From Rhizobium sp. BK196 (lineage in GTDB: Bacteria; Pseudomonadota; Alphaproteobacteria; Rhizobiales; Rhizobiaceae): DNA of 64,000 bases. Position numbers and translations under genes: made by a program. The stretch's first letter is position 1, and the number at the start of each line of letters is the position of its first letter. This document shows, piece by piece, positions 16,451 through 26,571 of this stretch. Location: NCBI RefSeq assembly GCF_014193255.1, contig NZ_JACHZB010000009.1:1-64000 (forward strand). The letters are read 5' to 3'. The notes under the pieces are model-generated. The model was not told where the DNA came from, made no database searches, and saw only the letters and a program-made list of their open reading frames with translations.

Positions 16451-19104
16451 ATGTTATCGCATCTTAAGCCATTGCCGCAGAGCGAAGCTCTCGAAACCTT
16501 GGTCGCGGCGTCCCCGCATCAAGTCCGGCATTCTTCATCCGTTTCGGTCATCCTTCCGACCTTGGACGAAGTCGAAAATATCGATCGCGCGATTGGCGAG
16601 ATCATCGACAATCTTGAAACCGGATATACGTTCGAAATTCTGGTGGCCGATGGCGGATCGCGCGATGGAACGTGCGAGAGGGTCGGGCGCTGGGGCGCGC
16701 ACTATCCCGTCAGGCTTTTGCAGAACAATGGTGGCGGCCTTGCCGAAGACGTCCTGGCCGCGGCAGGGCAGGCTCAATATTCCATCGTCGTCGTCATCGA
16801 CGCCGACGGAAGCCATCCCGCAGGATCGCTCGCAGAATTGATCGATCGTGTCGCCTCGGGCCGCCACGACATGGCGATCGGCAGCCGCTATGTCGACGGA
16901 GGCGCCACTGTCGGGTGGTCTTTGCGGCGCAGGCTGCTCTCGCGCCTGGGGGCGGCCTTCGCTTCGCCTTTCACCGACGTCCGGGATCCGCTATCAGGCT
17001 TTTTTGCGATCCGCCGTCCTTGCCTTCTCGCCGCCGGAACTCATGCGAGGGGCTTCAAGATCGGACTGGCGGCCCTTCTTGCGGCGGGAGCGGGATTTCG
17101 GGTTTGCGAAGTGCCGATTTCCTTCGTCGATCGGCAATCGGGCCAATCGAAGATCGGCGCCGGCCATCTGGTCGCTTACCTCGCCCAGCTGCTCGCCTAT
17201 CTCCGGGGTACACGTTTCTCCGGCACTTTCCCGCGCTTCTCGGTGGTCGGCACGGCAGGCTTCGTGCTCGATCTGGTGATCGCGTCTTTGTCCAGGGGTT
17301 GGGCGCCGGCATTATGGTAGCGCATATTTGCGGCTTTTCCATTGCGACCGCCTGCAGCTACGTCGGACATGCCCATTATTCGTTCGACGACCGCGGAAAG
17401 GACAGCGTCCAGCGGATGCGTTCCGCAGCCGTTTGGATCCTGGCGCTGGCGATGCGCGGGGGCATCATTTCGGCGGCGTCCCTTCTTTGTCTTCCGGTAA
17501 CCATTGCTTTGGCAGCCGGGATTATCGGCGGTGGCATCGTCAGTTATCTGGGCAACGATCTTTTTGCCTTTCGCAGAAAAGACATGCTCCCCCTCGCCGT
17601 ACGCTGGAAGCTAGGCGCAATCGGACTGACGACTTATGTCTTTTTCCTGCGCCTGTTCTACCAGGGCGCCATCGACCTCATGCCGCAGGAGGCTTATTAT
17701 TGGACCTATGCTCAGCATTTGGACTGGGGCTATCTCGATCATCCGCCAATGGTCGCCTGGCTGATCTGGCTCGGGACAGCGGTCTTTAGTGACAGCGAAT
17801 TCGGCGTGCGCATCGCAGCGCCGCTGTGTTGGCTTGCGACCGCATTTTTCATGTTTCGCTCGACAAGCGAGACCTTCGGCCGTACGGCGGCCTTTCTCTC
17901 GCTGCCGTTGTTGGCGGTCCTTCCGTTTTTCTTTGCGACGGGCGCCGTCATGACGCCGGATGCACCCCTGACGGCAGCTTGGGCGGGGGCGCTGTATTTC
18001 CTGCAGCGGGCACTCGTTGCCGGTTGCCCGAAAGCCTGGCTCGGCGCTGGCGTCTTGATAGGGTTCGGCATGCTGTCGAAATATACGATTGCTCTCCTCG
18101 GACCGGCGGCCCTCGTTTTCATGATCGTCCGCCCGCAGTCCCGTCGATGGTTTGCAACTCGCTGGCCCTATCTCTGCGCCATCTGCGCGACAGCCCTGTT
18201 TTCCCCGGTCGTTGCCTGGAACGCTGCACATGGCTGGTTGTCTTTCGAGTTCCAGGGAAGCCGTCGGTGGCTCTCCGATGATGTGGTCTTTTCAGCTCCA
18301 ACGCTTCTCCTGTTCATCGCCATCGTGCTCGGACCGGTGGGGTTGCTTCTGGCGGCCACGTCCACCGCGCGACTGACGCGCTTGTTGGCGGCGCGCCGAT
18401 TGTGCAGATCGGAAACATTCCTCGCGGTCTTCACCTTCGTTCCACTTGCCGTCTTCATAGCCTTCAGCCAGTTTCACGCGGTCAAGCTCAACTGGACCGG
18501 TCCGATCTGGCTAGCGCTCCTCCCGCTCATGGCCAGGATGATCGAAACCGCGCTCAGATCTGCTTCGATGACAAAGGTTGCGACTGCCGCGCAAGTTCTT
18601 GCGATCGGCACCGTCCTGGTCTTTTCCGTGCTTCTCCACTACCTCGCCCTCGGCCTGCCCCTGGTCGGATATCCAAAGGGGCTGCGGGCCATACCGATTG
18701 CCTTTGAGGAATTCGTGTCGGCTGCCGAGGAGGTGAAGGCGAGGGTTGCTGCAACGACCGACGGGCGGCCGCTTCTTGTTGGGATGGACAAGTACAATGT
18801 GGCGAGCGAACTCGGATTTTACGGCAGGGGCCGGACAAGGCTCGATGACATCACCAGCAGGAACCTCTTCGGCGATTCCGGTCTGATGTTCGAGCACTGG
18901 CGATCGGCGCAGGCGCTTTCCGGCAGGGTCGTGATCATGGTCGGATTGAAGGAGGACAGCCTTTCCGGTCAAGGCCTCGCCAATTGGTTCGAGGAGATCG
19001 GCCCTATTGAGCAGCGTACCATCTACAAAGGCGGCACCGAAGCTGGGCGGTTCTTCTACAGGATCGGCTACGGTTATCGCACGCACGATGGCGGACGGGT
19101 CTGA
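16451..19104 (+). pseudogene. GT2-GtrA-GT39 glycosyltransferase fusion, frameshifted
   Basis: The first 289 codons (to TAG 17320) encode a family 2 glycosyltransferase of the dolichyl/polyprenyl-phosphate hexose synthase type, with SVILPTLDEVENI (32-44) and DADG (117-120), then the first helix of a GtrA-like membrane domain (RFSVVGTAGFVLDLVIAS). The remainder of GtrA and a GT39/ArnT-like polytopic transferase lie in the next frame up to 19104 (AHICGFSIATACSYVGHAHY, then QEAYYWTYAQHLDWGYLDHP with lipid-sugar transferase motifs). The phase change near 17290 is one base. Either the gene is broken, the base call is wrong, or translation restarts at ATG 17314, which overlaps the first stop. As one product it would have about 884 residues and glycosylate envelope glycans. 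Confidence 0.75.
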
Positions 19105-19303
19105 AGGCATCGTCAGGTCCCTGCGGGGTTCTTCCCGGCTTGCCGGCAGGCCGCGCGGAAGGATCCGCAAGAAAGGGTGCGTCTTCTCACCTGCGGACAC
19201 GACGGGAAGATCGCCCCAATCATAGAATTGAACAAAACGAAGCCCACCTTTGCGGCGAAATCCGTAGCGTGGGACGAAAACCGGAAGTGAATGGAAACGC
19301 GCA

Positions 19304-19483
19304 ATGTCAGGCGAAATCGCCTACTGTCCCGTTCTGGTCTATATCGCAGATGACCGGGGCCGTTACCTCGCCAGTGAGGTGCGGCGGTGCGGCGGCTTTA
19401 ATATTCGAAGCGTCGCCAGTCGTCCGGATCTTCCGTATGCTCTGGACGATCTGGGCGGCTGCGTCGTCGTTACGGTCACCTAG
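19304..19483 (+). CDS. Possible small protein, unassigned
   Basis: The frame of 59 codons reads MSGEIAYCPVLVYIADDRGR to GGCVVVTVT. The stop TAG is immediately followed by ATG in the same frame, and another 58 codons follow (MIGEVRAIANVCVINIQAFV to a TAG near 19660). The two halves may be one former gene interrupted by an amber codon. The ribosome site is weak and no homolog is recognised. Confidence 0.25.
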   Translation: MSGEIAYCPVLVYIADDRGRYLASEVRRCGGFNIRSVASRPDLPYALDDLGGCVVVTVT

Positions 19484-20120
19484 ATGATCGGAGAGGTTCG
19501 CGCGATTGCCAACGTTTGCGTGATCAACATCCAGGCCTTCGTCCTGCCGAATCACGAAATATCCGCCGAAGATCCGCCCGTTCTTTTCAACAGGCGGGCC
19601 CTCCTCGAAAGAGTGCGCAGCAACAGCAGGGCTCAGCGGAACCACATGCCCGCGACCTAGTTGAATAGTGGAAGAGGGACATATAGCGCGCGTATACCGC
19701 CGTGGCGATCTCGTGGCACATCGAGCCTCGAACAAGCGCCTTCAATAAATCAGCGACTCCGCCGCAGCCGTTATCGCAGTCGACGCAGAATCCTTAACCT
19801 CCTCCGCTCCGCGCTAGGCTAGGGCGATGGACAAGCGAAACCGTAATGGCCACTTCGATTTTGCCGGGTTCGAACTTCTGCAGCGATGTCGGCCACAATG
19901 AGTTCTCCCACGGCAGCCTGAAGCCATTTCAAATGTCGCCTGAACGATGGCCACTCGCCTTCAGCCGGCATAAGGCTGAGTTGGCGGAATTCGCACCGGA
20001 TTCGGCACCCTGACACCGACGGCGCCGGCAAATACCTCCCAGCCGGGAAGTAGCCAACACGGAACCCTCCAAAACATCCGACGTTTAATCTTCTGCAAGA
20101 CAAACAGGGTTTGAACGTTC

Positions 20121-20258
20121 ATGCGTCTGATGATTGCCGTTGTTGCCGTCATGATAGCCTCGGTGCTCAGCATTGCGATAATGTCTCCGTCGGGCGCCGG
20201 ACAGACCGGCAACGGGGCCAAGATCGAATCGAGCGTGAACGAGGCCGCCGAGAGGTGA
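20121..20258 (+). CDS. Possible 45-residue exported peptide
   Basis: The frame starts MRLMIAVVAVMIASVLSIAI, a typical signal peptide or single membrane anchor. A short hydrophilic tail follows, ending NEAAER. AGGGT lies 10 bases before the ATG. Too short for family assignment. Confidence 0.35.
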   Translation: MRLMIAVVAVMIASVLSIAIMSPSGAGQTGNGAKIESSVNEAAER

Positions 20259-20525
20259 AGCTTGATGTCAGATCGCTTTATCGAACGAGACGAAGGACGC
20301 GAGAGGCAAACGCTTGGGGATGCAGATATCATTGGGAAGTGGCGACGTCTTCGTCTCAGGTTCTCTCCGCAGCAGCCGCGTTGGTATTGTGGTCGCCCGC
20401 TGGCGTGAACACCAACGGTTTGACGACCATATACATTGGTGGACTTTCGCACGCTGAAAGGTGAGCGCGTTCCGATCTACCTGGATGCTCTGCCTAGGAA
20501 GCCTGTGAGATGGTGTTTTTCATCC

Positions 20526-21377
20526 TCAACGGGCATTGGCAATCGTCTCGCTGAGAATTCGGCCGAGGGCCGTGCCAGGAAGGCCGAGATCGCGAACGCT
20601 GCTCATATGATTGGAGCCTTCAAGCCTTTCGCTGGTGACCAACAGTCCTTGCTGTTGCAAGTGGGATGAGAAGGCTTCCGCCTGCCGATGAAACGGCGGC
20701 GTTTCTTCAGCGCCGACCGCGATGGTGGCGCGGCAGCGCTGGTCAAAAGAGTGCAGGATCGGCGAAAAGTCGGCAACTTCTCTGTCTGTTATGCCAATCT
20801 CTGACTGCAGGAAGGATGATTGCAGGGGCTTCAGGTCGTATAGACCCCCAAGCAGGAGGGCTGCCGACACGCCCGAGAAAGCCTCCTGCCGATGAAACAG
20901 GAAGCTGGCAAGATGGGCCCCGGCGGAATGACCACTGACCGAAAAGCGAGATGCGTCGCCGCCGTGGCTTGCGATATGTGCCAGCACCCACTGCTTTGCT
21001 CGCCGGACCTGGTCAACGAGCACCTCCATCCTGACATGCGGCATTAGAGCGTAATCGACGATGACGGCGATTGCTCCCGTGCCGACGATCGTGTCGGCGA
21101 CATAGGAGTAGTCGCGCTTGGAAAACATCCGCCAGTAGCCGCCGTGGATGAACATGTGCACCGGCCGCCCGGCTGGACCGTCGGGATAGAAGACGTCCAG
21201 GAGTTCACCTGTTCCGTTCCCATAAGAGATTTCCCTCATGGGGAGCCTTGCGCGGGTCGAAGCACTCCTTGCCCTAATCTCCGAGACGATGGCGTCGAAG
21301 TCTGACACATGTCCCCGTATGCGGAACGGATCAGTCTCCAAGAAATTTTCCTCCGTCTCAGAGGCTCGTTGCGACAT
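20526..21377 (-). CDS. Alpha/beta hydrolase, kynurenine-formamidase/esterase-like
   Basis: This 283-residue hydrolase has the oxyanion-hole motif HGGYW at 78-82 and the nucleophile Ser151 in GHSAGAH. A late Asp (VGAEETPPF region) and His (GSNHMSS) complete a plausible triad. HGGYW plus GHSAGAHL is characteristic of the kynurenine formamidase/esterase branch. Start ATG 21377 is chosen because GGAGG lies 7 bases upstream; it overlaps the preceding aldehyde dehydrogenase stop by 20 bases, implying coupled translation. As the last gene of the dehydrogenase operon it probably hydrolyses an ester, lactone or formamide of the pathway substrate. Tryptophan breakdown is unlikely from context. Confidence 0.8.
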   Translation of the reverse strand: MSQRASETEENFLETDPFRIRGHVSDFDAIVSEIRARSASTRARLPMREISYGNGTGELLDVFYPDGPAGRPVHMFIHGGYWRMFSKRDYSYVADTIVGTGAIAVIVDYALMPHVRMEVLVDQVRRAKQWVLAHIASHGGDASRFSVSGHSAGAHLASFLFHRQEAFSGVSAALLLGGLYDLKPLQSSFLQSEIGITDREVADFSPILHSFDQRCRATIAVGAEETPPFHRQAEAFSSHLQQQGLLVTSERLEGSNHMSSVRDLGLPGTALGRILSETIANAR

Positions 21378-22845
21378 ACTTGGCCTCCATGAACTCGGCG
21401 ATGCCGTGATGCTGTCCGCCTTCACGTCCGAGACCACTTTGCTTGACCCCGCCAAACGGCGCTGCGGGATCGGAAACCAGCCCGCGATTGAGCGCGATCA
21501 TACCCGCCTCCAAAGCGGAGGAAACGCGAAATCCCCGTGCTATGTCGCGCGTGAAGACATAGGCGGCGAGACCGTATTCGGTGTCGTTGGCACGCCTTAT
21601 CACCTCGTCCTCGGTATCAAACCTGTAAAGTGGCGCAACCGGTCCGAAGATCTCCTCTTTTGACATCTCGACACCGTCGGGCATGTCGACAAGTACCGTC
21701 GGCTGGTAAAAGTAACCCAGCCCCGCAAGGGCCTCGCCGCCGCAGGTGACCCGCGCACCCTTTGCCTTGGCGTCACTCACGAGGCGATCAATTTTCTCCA
21801 CCGCCTTTGGCGTGATCATTGGCCCACATTCGGTAAGGGCATCGACACCGGGACCTACGTTGAGAGCTGCCATTCTTTTGGTCAGCCCTGCCGCGAATGA
21901 CTCGTAGATTCCTGACTGGACGTAAAGACGGTTCGCCGCGGTACAGGCTTCGCCCGCGTTGCGCATTTTCGCAACCATTGCGCCGTCGAGTGCTGCATCC
22001 AAGTCGGCATCGTCAAAAACGATGAAGGGAGCGTTGCCGCCGAGTTCCATCGAACAGGAGATGACATGCTTGGCCGCTTCCGCGAGAAGCAGGCGGCCAA
22101 CACCCGTAGACCCGGTAAACGAGAGTTTTCTGACGCGCGGGTCCGCGAGGATGGTCGCGCTGACTGGGGCGGGAGTGCTTGTCGTCAGAACGTTGACGAC
22201 GCCTGGCGGTACACCGGCCTCCTCATAGATCGACGCCAGTGCATAGGCCGTCAGTGGTGTCTCGCTTGCCGGTTTCAGGATGACAGTGCAGCCAGCGGCA
22301 AGTGCCGGGGCGATCTTTCGCGTAGCCATCGCAGCCGGGAAATTCCATGGGGTGATCAGCAGGCAGATGCCGATCGGCTGGTAATCGACAATGATCCGGT
22401 TGGCTCCCGACGGAGCGATGCCGAATTCTCCCTTAATGCGGACGGCCTCTTCTGCATTCCAGCGGAAAAACTCGGCGGCATAGGCGACCTCGCCGCGGGC
22501 GTCGCGCAGCGCCTTGCCATTCTCCAGGGAGATCAAGGTCGCAAGCATTTCGGAACGCTGGATCATCAGTTCGAAACAGCGTCGCAAGATCTCCGAGCGC
22601 TTGCGCGGCGGCGTGGCCCGCCAGTCAGGCGCAGCCCGGGATGCGGCCTCTATGCTTGCCTGCGCATCCTCGACGGTGGCGTCCGCAACAGTCGCAAGAA
22701 GCGCCCCGGTCGAGGGGTCGGTCACGTCGATCTTGCGCCCGCTTTTCGATTGCCGCCAGTTCCCATCGATATAAAGGCCGCGGGTCGTGGCCTCAATGTC
22801 TGGCAGGTGGCGCTCGGCCTGTGGCAGTTGCTGGGCAATAGTCAT
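21358..22845 (-). CDS. NAD(P)-dependent aldehyde dehydrogenase (succinate-semialdehyde dehydrogenase-like)
   Basis: This complete 495-residue aldehyde dehydrogenase oxidises an aldehyde to an acid. Visible motifs are PWNFP (166-170), the cofactor motif FTGSTGVG (243-250), the general base Glu267 in MELGGN, the nucleophile Cys301 in GEACTAAN, and the C-terminal PFGGVKQSGLGREGG. The pattern is closest to GabD-type semialdehyde dehydrogenases, but the substrate is not certain. Start ATG 22845 sits 17 bases after the alcohol dehydrogenase stop. Following an iron alcohol dehydrogenase directly, it probably completes an alcohol-aldehyde-acid sequence. Confidence 0.88.
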   Translation of the reverse strand: MTIAQQLPQAERHLPDIEATTRGLYIDGNWRQSKSGRKIDVTDPSTGALLATVADATVEDAQASIEAASRAAPDWRATPPRKRSEILRRCFELMIQRSEMLATLISLENGKALRDARGEVAYAAEFFRWNAEEAVRIKGEFGIAPSGANRIIVDYQPIGICLLITPWNFPAAMATRKIAPALAAGCTVILKPASETPLTAYALASIYEEAGVPPGVVNVLTTSTPAPVSATILADPRVRKLSFTGSTGVGRLLLAEAAKHVISCSMELGGNAPFIVFDDADLDAALDGAMVAKMRNAGEACTAANRLYVQSGIYESFAAGLTKRMAALNVGPGVDALTECGPMITPKAVEKIDRLVSDAKAKGARVTCGGEALAGLGYFYQPTVLVDMPDGVEMSKEEIFGPVAPLYRFDTEDEVIRRANDTEYGLAAYVFTRDIARGFRVSSALEAGMIALNRGLVSDPAAPFGGVKQSGLGREGGQHHGIAEFMEAKYVATSL

Positions 22846-22861
22846 TTTGGTTCTCGAATGC

Positions 22862-24088
22862 TTAGAGGGCAGAGGCGGCAAGATCGCCGTCATAGGCTGC
22901 ACGAACGAGACGCTTCATGGCGTCGATGTCGAGAGGCCTCGGGTTATTCTTGATCAATCTGTCGATGCTGAGCGCCTGTTCGGCAGTCCAGTCGAGCTTG
23001 TCGGCGGTAAGCCCGAGATCGGCGAGTGTCGGCGTGATGCCGATGGCTCGAAAGAGCCTGCGGATCTCCTCGATGGCTGCTTCCGCCATTTCCTGCTTCG
23101 TCCTGCTCGTTGAATCCAGACCCAGTGCCTGGCCGATCTCGGCCAGCTCGGCCGTCGAGGCGGAGCGGTTGTAGTTCATGACGTAGGGCATCATCGTTGC
23201 GACGCCAAGCCCGTGGGCCGTATGGGTCAATGCGCCTGCGGGATACTGGATGGCATGCGCTGCTGCGGTACCGGCCGTGCCGAATGCGCAGCCGGCAGCC
23301 AGTGCACCCATCATTACGTCGGCGCGCGCATCTTCGTTCGATCCCTCCTTGCAAGCCGTTTCAAGGCTGCGTCCCAGGAGCTTGATCGCGAGAAGCGCAA
23401 AATAGTCGGTAAGTTCACTCTTACCGATAAAGACATGATTCTGGGGCAGCAACGGGTCGGCGCCGCGTCGGGCGGCTGTGAATGCCTCGATTGCATGAGT
23501 CAACGCGTCCGCGCCCGCGACAGCGGTCAGGCCTGGCGGGCAGGACATTGTCAGCTCCGGATCGCAGATAGCCGCTGCGGCGATAAGATAAGGGCTCGAT
23601 ATGCCGACTTTCAGCGTCCGATCCGGGTCGGAGATGACGGCAACCGGCGTCACCTCCGAGCCGGTACCCGCCGTGGTCGGGACAGCGATGATCGGGATTG
23701 TCGGACCGGGAACCTTGAACTCGCCATAGTAATCCGAGAGGCTTCCGCCATAGCTCAAAAGCAGGGCGGCGCATTTTGCCATGTCGAGGCAACTCCCCCC
23801 GCCTATCCCCATCACCATGTCGGGCTCGAAGCTCCGCGCCTCCTCGATGCATAGCGCAACGGTGTCGCGCGGCACATCCGGCAGGACCCGGTCATGGATC
23901 AGTGTCTCGATCGACGCCGTGTTCAGTGCGGCTACAAGCTCGGCGAAGATGGAAGTGCCTGCGAAGCGCTCATCCGTGCAGATCAGCGCCCTTTGGCCGA
24001 GCCTCTTGGCGACCGACGGCAGCGCGAAACGTTGGCCCTTGCCGAACAGAATTTCTTTCGGGAGCCGGATAGCGGCGAAGAGGGTCAT
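22862..24088 (-). CDS. Iron-containing alcohol dehydrogenase
   Basis: This 408-residue group III alcohol dehydrogenase has the NAD-binding GIGGGSCLD (about 94-102) and PTTAGTGSEVTPVAVI. Metal ligands are Asp194 and His198 (GADALTHAIEA), His278 (AHAIQYP) and His292 (AHGLGVA). It should interconvert an alcohol and an aldehyde or ketone using NAD(H) and Fe(II) or Zn. Start ATG 24088 follows GAAAGGG. It is the first gene of the three-gene minus-strand operon and is divergent from a GntR regulator, with a perfect palindrome in the intergenic region. Confidence 0.88.
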   Translation of the reverse strand: MTLFAAIRLPKEILFGKGQRFALPSVAKRLGQRALICTDERFAGTSIFAELVAALNTASIETLIHDRVLPDVPRDTVALCIEEARSFEPDMVMGIGGGSCLDMAKCAALLLSYGGSLSDYYGEFKVPGPTIPIIAVPTTAGTGSEVTPVAVISDPDRTLKVGISSPYLIAAAAICDPELTMSCPPGLTAVAGADALTHAIEAFTAARRGADPLLPQNHVFIGKSELTDYFALLAIKLLGRSLETACKEGSNEDARADVMMGALAAGCAFGTAGTAAAHAIQYPAGALTHTAHGLGVATMMPYVMNYNRSASTAELAEIGQALGLDSTSRTKQEMAEAAIEEIRRLFRAIGITPTLADLGLTADKLDWTAEQALSIDRLIKNNPRPLDIDAMKRLVRAAYDGDLAASAL

Positions 24089-24206
24089 TGTACTGGCCCT
24101 TTCACCAGTGCGGGGATGACGAAAGACCTTGAGGAAGCGTCGCAAAACTGTCGCGCGATGTCCTCCGCGCTTAGCCGAATGACCTTCATGAAACCTCCGA
24201 TATAAA

Positions 24207-24218
24207 ATCCTATAGGAT
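24207..24218. promoter_or_regulatory. Perfect palindrome ATCCTATAGGAT, probable GntR operator
   Basis: A 12-base perfect inverted repeat lies midway between the divergent alcohol dehydrogenase and GntR genes (119 bases from the former start, 61 from the latter). Short AT-rich palindromes of this kind are typical binding sites of FCD-type GntR regulators. The regulator encoded next to it is the obvious candidate to bind and control both arms. Confidence 0.6.
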
Positions 24219-24278
24219 ATGGGATTGCGTATCGCCGAGCATCGTGTTAGCGATTGTTCCTGTCAAGAGGCAAAAGAA

Positions 24279-24980
24279 ATGCAGGGCCAGAATACGATGA
24301 TGCTCAACGCCACGCCTGATCCGAGTGGTTTCATCCAGCGCAGCAACAGTCTCGCTGACAGCGTCTACGAGGTGATTTTTGCGCAGCTAATGTCTCTGAA
24401 GATCGCTCCGGGTGCGCGCATCACGGTCGATAATCTGGTCAAGGAATTCAACGTCTCCCAGACGCCGATCCGTGAAGCGCTTGGCCGCCTCGAGGGTGAG
24501 GGGCTTGTCGTCAAGACGCATCTTATCGGTTACAGCGCTGCCCCGCAGATTACCCATCGGCGCTTCGATGAGCTCTATCACCTGCGGTTGCTTCTCGAGC
24601 CCGACGGTGCTGCGAGGGCGGCAAAGGCCATGGACGATGAAAAGCTCGCGATTCTCAGGGAGGCGGCTGGCGTCATGGGGCGCCGGGAAGGGGCCGATGA
24701 ACGCCTGCGCTATTCCACCTTCGCGCGGCAGGACGCCGTTTTTCATGACAGGATCATGGAATTTGCCGGCAACGAGCTCATTCGCCAAACTCTCGGCCAC
24801 CAGCACACGCATTTTCACATCTTTCGACTGATGTTCCATTCCCGCGTCACCGAAGAGGCACTGGACGAGCACGAAGCGCTTCTCTCTGCCTTTGCTGCAG
24901 GTGACCCATCAGCTGCCGAGAAGGCCATGAGGACCCATCTCGAACATTCACGGGACCGGCTCCTGCCGGCCTTCGATTAA
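24279..24980 (+). CDS. GntR-family transcriptional regulator (FCD domain)
   Basis: This 233-residue protein has an N-terminal winged helix at about 20-90 (LADSVYEVIFAQLMSLKIAP, then FNVSQTPIREALGRLEGEGL). The C-terminal all-alpha FCD domain carries likely metal/effector His residues in FHDRIMEF and HQHTHFHIF and in DEHEALLSAF. ATG 24279 is chosen because GAGGCA lies upstream and because an earlier ATG at 24219 would overlap the palindrome. It is followed after 10 bases by the sugar ABC operon, so it probably responds to that sugar or its sugar-acid product and represses both flanking arms. Confidence 0.88.
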   Translation: MQGQNTMMLNATPDPSGFIQRSNSLADSVYEVIFAQLMSLKIAPGARITVDNLVKEFNVSQTPIREALGRLEGEGLVVKTHLIGYSAAPQITHRRFDELYHLRLLLEPDGAARAAKAMDDEKLAILREAAGVMGRREGADERLRYSTFARQDAVFHDRIMEFAGNELIRQTLGHQHTHFHIFRLMFHSRVTEEALDEHEALLSAFAAGDPSAAEKAMRTHLEHSRDRLLPAFD

Positions 24981-24990
24981 GAGGCGGATA

Positions 24991-26571
24991 ATGTCGAGCG
25001 TCATGACCATGGAGAGGAAGGGAAGGAGCTTGGTGCCTGAAATCGATGGCCTTGTCTCTCATCCGGTTCTTCGTGCAGAGGGCATGTCGAAAAAGTACGG
25101 ACCGGTCACCGTACTCTCGGAAGTAACGCTCGATATCTTGCCCGGCGAGATCCATGCCATCATCGGCGAGAATGGCGCCGGCAAGTCGACATTCATGCGG
25201 CTCCTTTCCGGTTACGCCGAGCCCACTGCAGGAACGCTGTCGATGGGCGGCCGCAAGGTCGGTTTCTCAAAGCCTGAGCAGGCGCAGGAAGCGGGTATTG
25301 TTCTGGTGCACCAGGAGATCCTGCTTGCCGACGCCCTGACTGTCGGCGAAAATCTTTTTCTCGGCCGCGAGCTGATGCGTTATGGCCTGGTCGATGATCG
25401 GACGATGCGGCGTCTTGCTGTCGAGAAACTTCAGGACCTTGGATGCCACATATCGCCGAACGCTTTGGTACGCGACATCTCGCTTGCGGATCGCCAGCTT
25501 GTCCAAATCGCCCGTGCACTCTTCGACGATTACAAGATTGTCATCTTCGACGAGCCAACTGCAGTCCTGACGGGTGAGGAGGTCGAGCGACTGCTTGCCA
25601 TCATCCTGCAGCTGAAGGAGCAGAGTGCTGCCGTCCTCTACATCAGCCATCGCCTCGATGAAGTCCAGCGGCTTGCCGACAAGGTGACGGTGCTTCGAGA
25701 CGGCAAGATGGTCGGCACCTACCCCGGTCATAGCCTGACGCAGATGGACATGGCGCGGCTGATGGTTGGGCGCGATCTCGCCGCCCTTTACCCGGAGAAG
25801 ACTGTGAAGCCAGCGCTACAGGCGATGCTAGAAGTCGAGGGCCTTGGCGTTCCCGGCTTCGCAGGCGACATCTCGTTTACCGCTCACAAAGGCGAGGTCC
25901 TCGGATTCGCCGGCATGATCGGTGCCGGCCGCACCGAAGTGTTCGAGGGCATCATGGGCCTGCGTCCTGCCACCGGAACCGTAAAATTGCAGGGCAGGAC
26001 GATTGATATCAGGCGTCCCCGGGCGGCGATGGATGCCGGCATCGGTTACCTGACCGAGGACCGCAAAGGCAAGGGCCTGCTGCTGCAGGAACGGCTTGCG
26101 CCGAACCTCACGCTGTCTGCCCTCGGCAAATTTCATCCCGGCCTTCTGATGCGGCGCCGTCGTGAGCAGAGTGCGCTCGTCGAAGCCGTCAACACGTACG
26201 ACATCCGGCTGAAAAGTTACGCCGTCAAGGCGGGTCAGCTTTCCGGTGGCAACCAGCAGAAGCTTCTGCTCGCCAAGGTGCTTCTCACTGACCCTTCGGT
26301 CGTGGTCATCGACGAGCCGACGCGCGGGATCGACATCGCCAACAAGGCCCAGATCTACGCCTTCATCGAGCGTCTCGTCGCAGAAGGCAGGACCTGCATC
26401 GTCATCTCGTCGGAAATGCAGGAACTGATCGGAATCTGCGACCGGATTCTTGTGATGCGGGAGGGGCGCATCACTGGAGAGGTGACGGGCGACAGAATGA
26501 CGGAACATGAGATCGCGCTTCTTGCCACTAGCGAAACGACGGTTGCGGCGAAGCAGGGAGGAAGACAATGA
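24991..26571 (+). CDS. Ribose/xylose-type sugar ABC transporter, double ATPase subunit
   Basis: This 526-residue protein has two ABC domains in tandem, the RbsA/XylG/MglA layout. Domain 1 has Walker A GENGAGKST at 59-67, a VHQE Q-loop region and Walker B IVIFDEPTAVLT. Domain 2 has a degenerate first P-loop (GMIGAGRTEVF), the signature LSGGNQQK and VVVIDEPTRGIDI. It energises uptake of a monosaccharide or polyol with the permease and binding protein that follow. GAGGCGGATA lies before the ATG. Its stop overlaps the permease start (ATGA). Confidence 0.93.
   Translation: MSSVMTMERKGRSLVPEIDGLVSHPVLRAEGMSKKYGPVTVLSEVTLDILPGEIHAIIGENGAGKSTFMRLLSGYAEPTAGTLSMGGRKVGFSKPEQAQEAGIVLVHQEILLADALTVGENLFLGRELMRYGLVDDRTMRRLAVEKLQDLGCHISPNALVRDISLADRQLVQIARALFDDYKIVIFDEPTAVLTGEEVERLLAIILQLKEQSAAVLYISHRLDEVQRLADKVTVLRDGKMVGTYPGHSLTQMDMARLMVGRDLAALYPEKTVKPALQAMLEVEGLGVPGFAGDISFTAHKGEVLGFAGMIGAGRTEVFEGIMGLRPATGTVKLQGRTIDIRRPRAAMDAGIGYLTEDRKGKGLLLQERLAPNLTLSALGKFHPGLLMRRRREQSALVEAVNTYDIRLKSYAVKAGQLSGGNQQKLLLAKVLLTDPSVVVIDEPTRGIDIANKAQIYAFIERLVAEGRTCIVISSEMQELIGICDRILVMREGRITGEVTGDRMTEHEIALLATSETTVAAKQGGRQ

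Larger units (their letters stand above)
19105..20525. other. 1.4-kb stretch with only short unassigned frames
   Basis: No known family is recognisable on either strand between the glycosyltransferase and the hydrolase gene. The best candidates are short frames at 19304-19660 and 20121-20258, listed separately. Overlapping frames of similar length on the minus strand (for example 19307-19735) cannot be excluded. Confidence 0.4.

Noticed and set aside
17328..17789. 153-codon plus frame inside the glycosyltransferase region
   Set aside because: Overlaps the GtrA/GT39 coding frame and shows no family motif.
1..20000. Possible phage or defence island
   Set aside because: Apart from one orphan antitoxin and an ATPase fragment there are no phage structural, integrase, restriction, CRISPR or other defence genes; the region is better described as an IS- and plasmid-derived scar zone.
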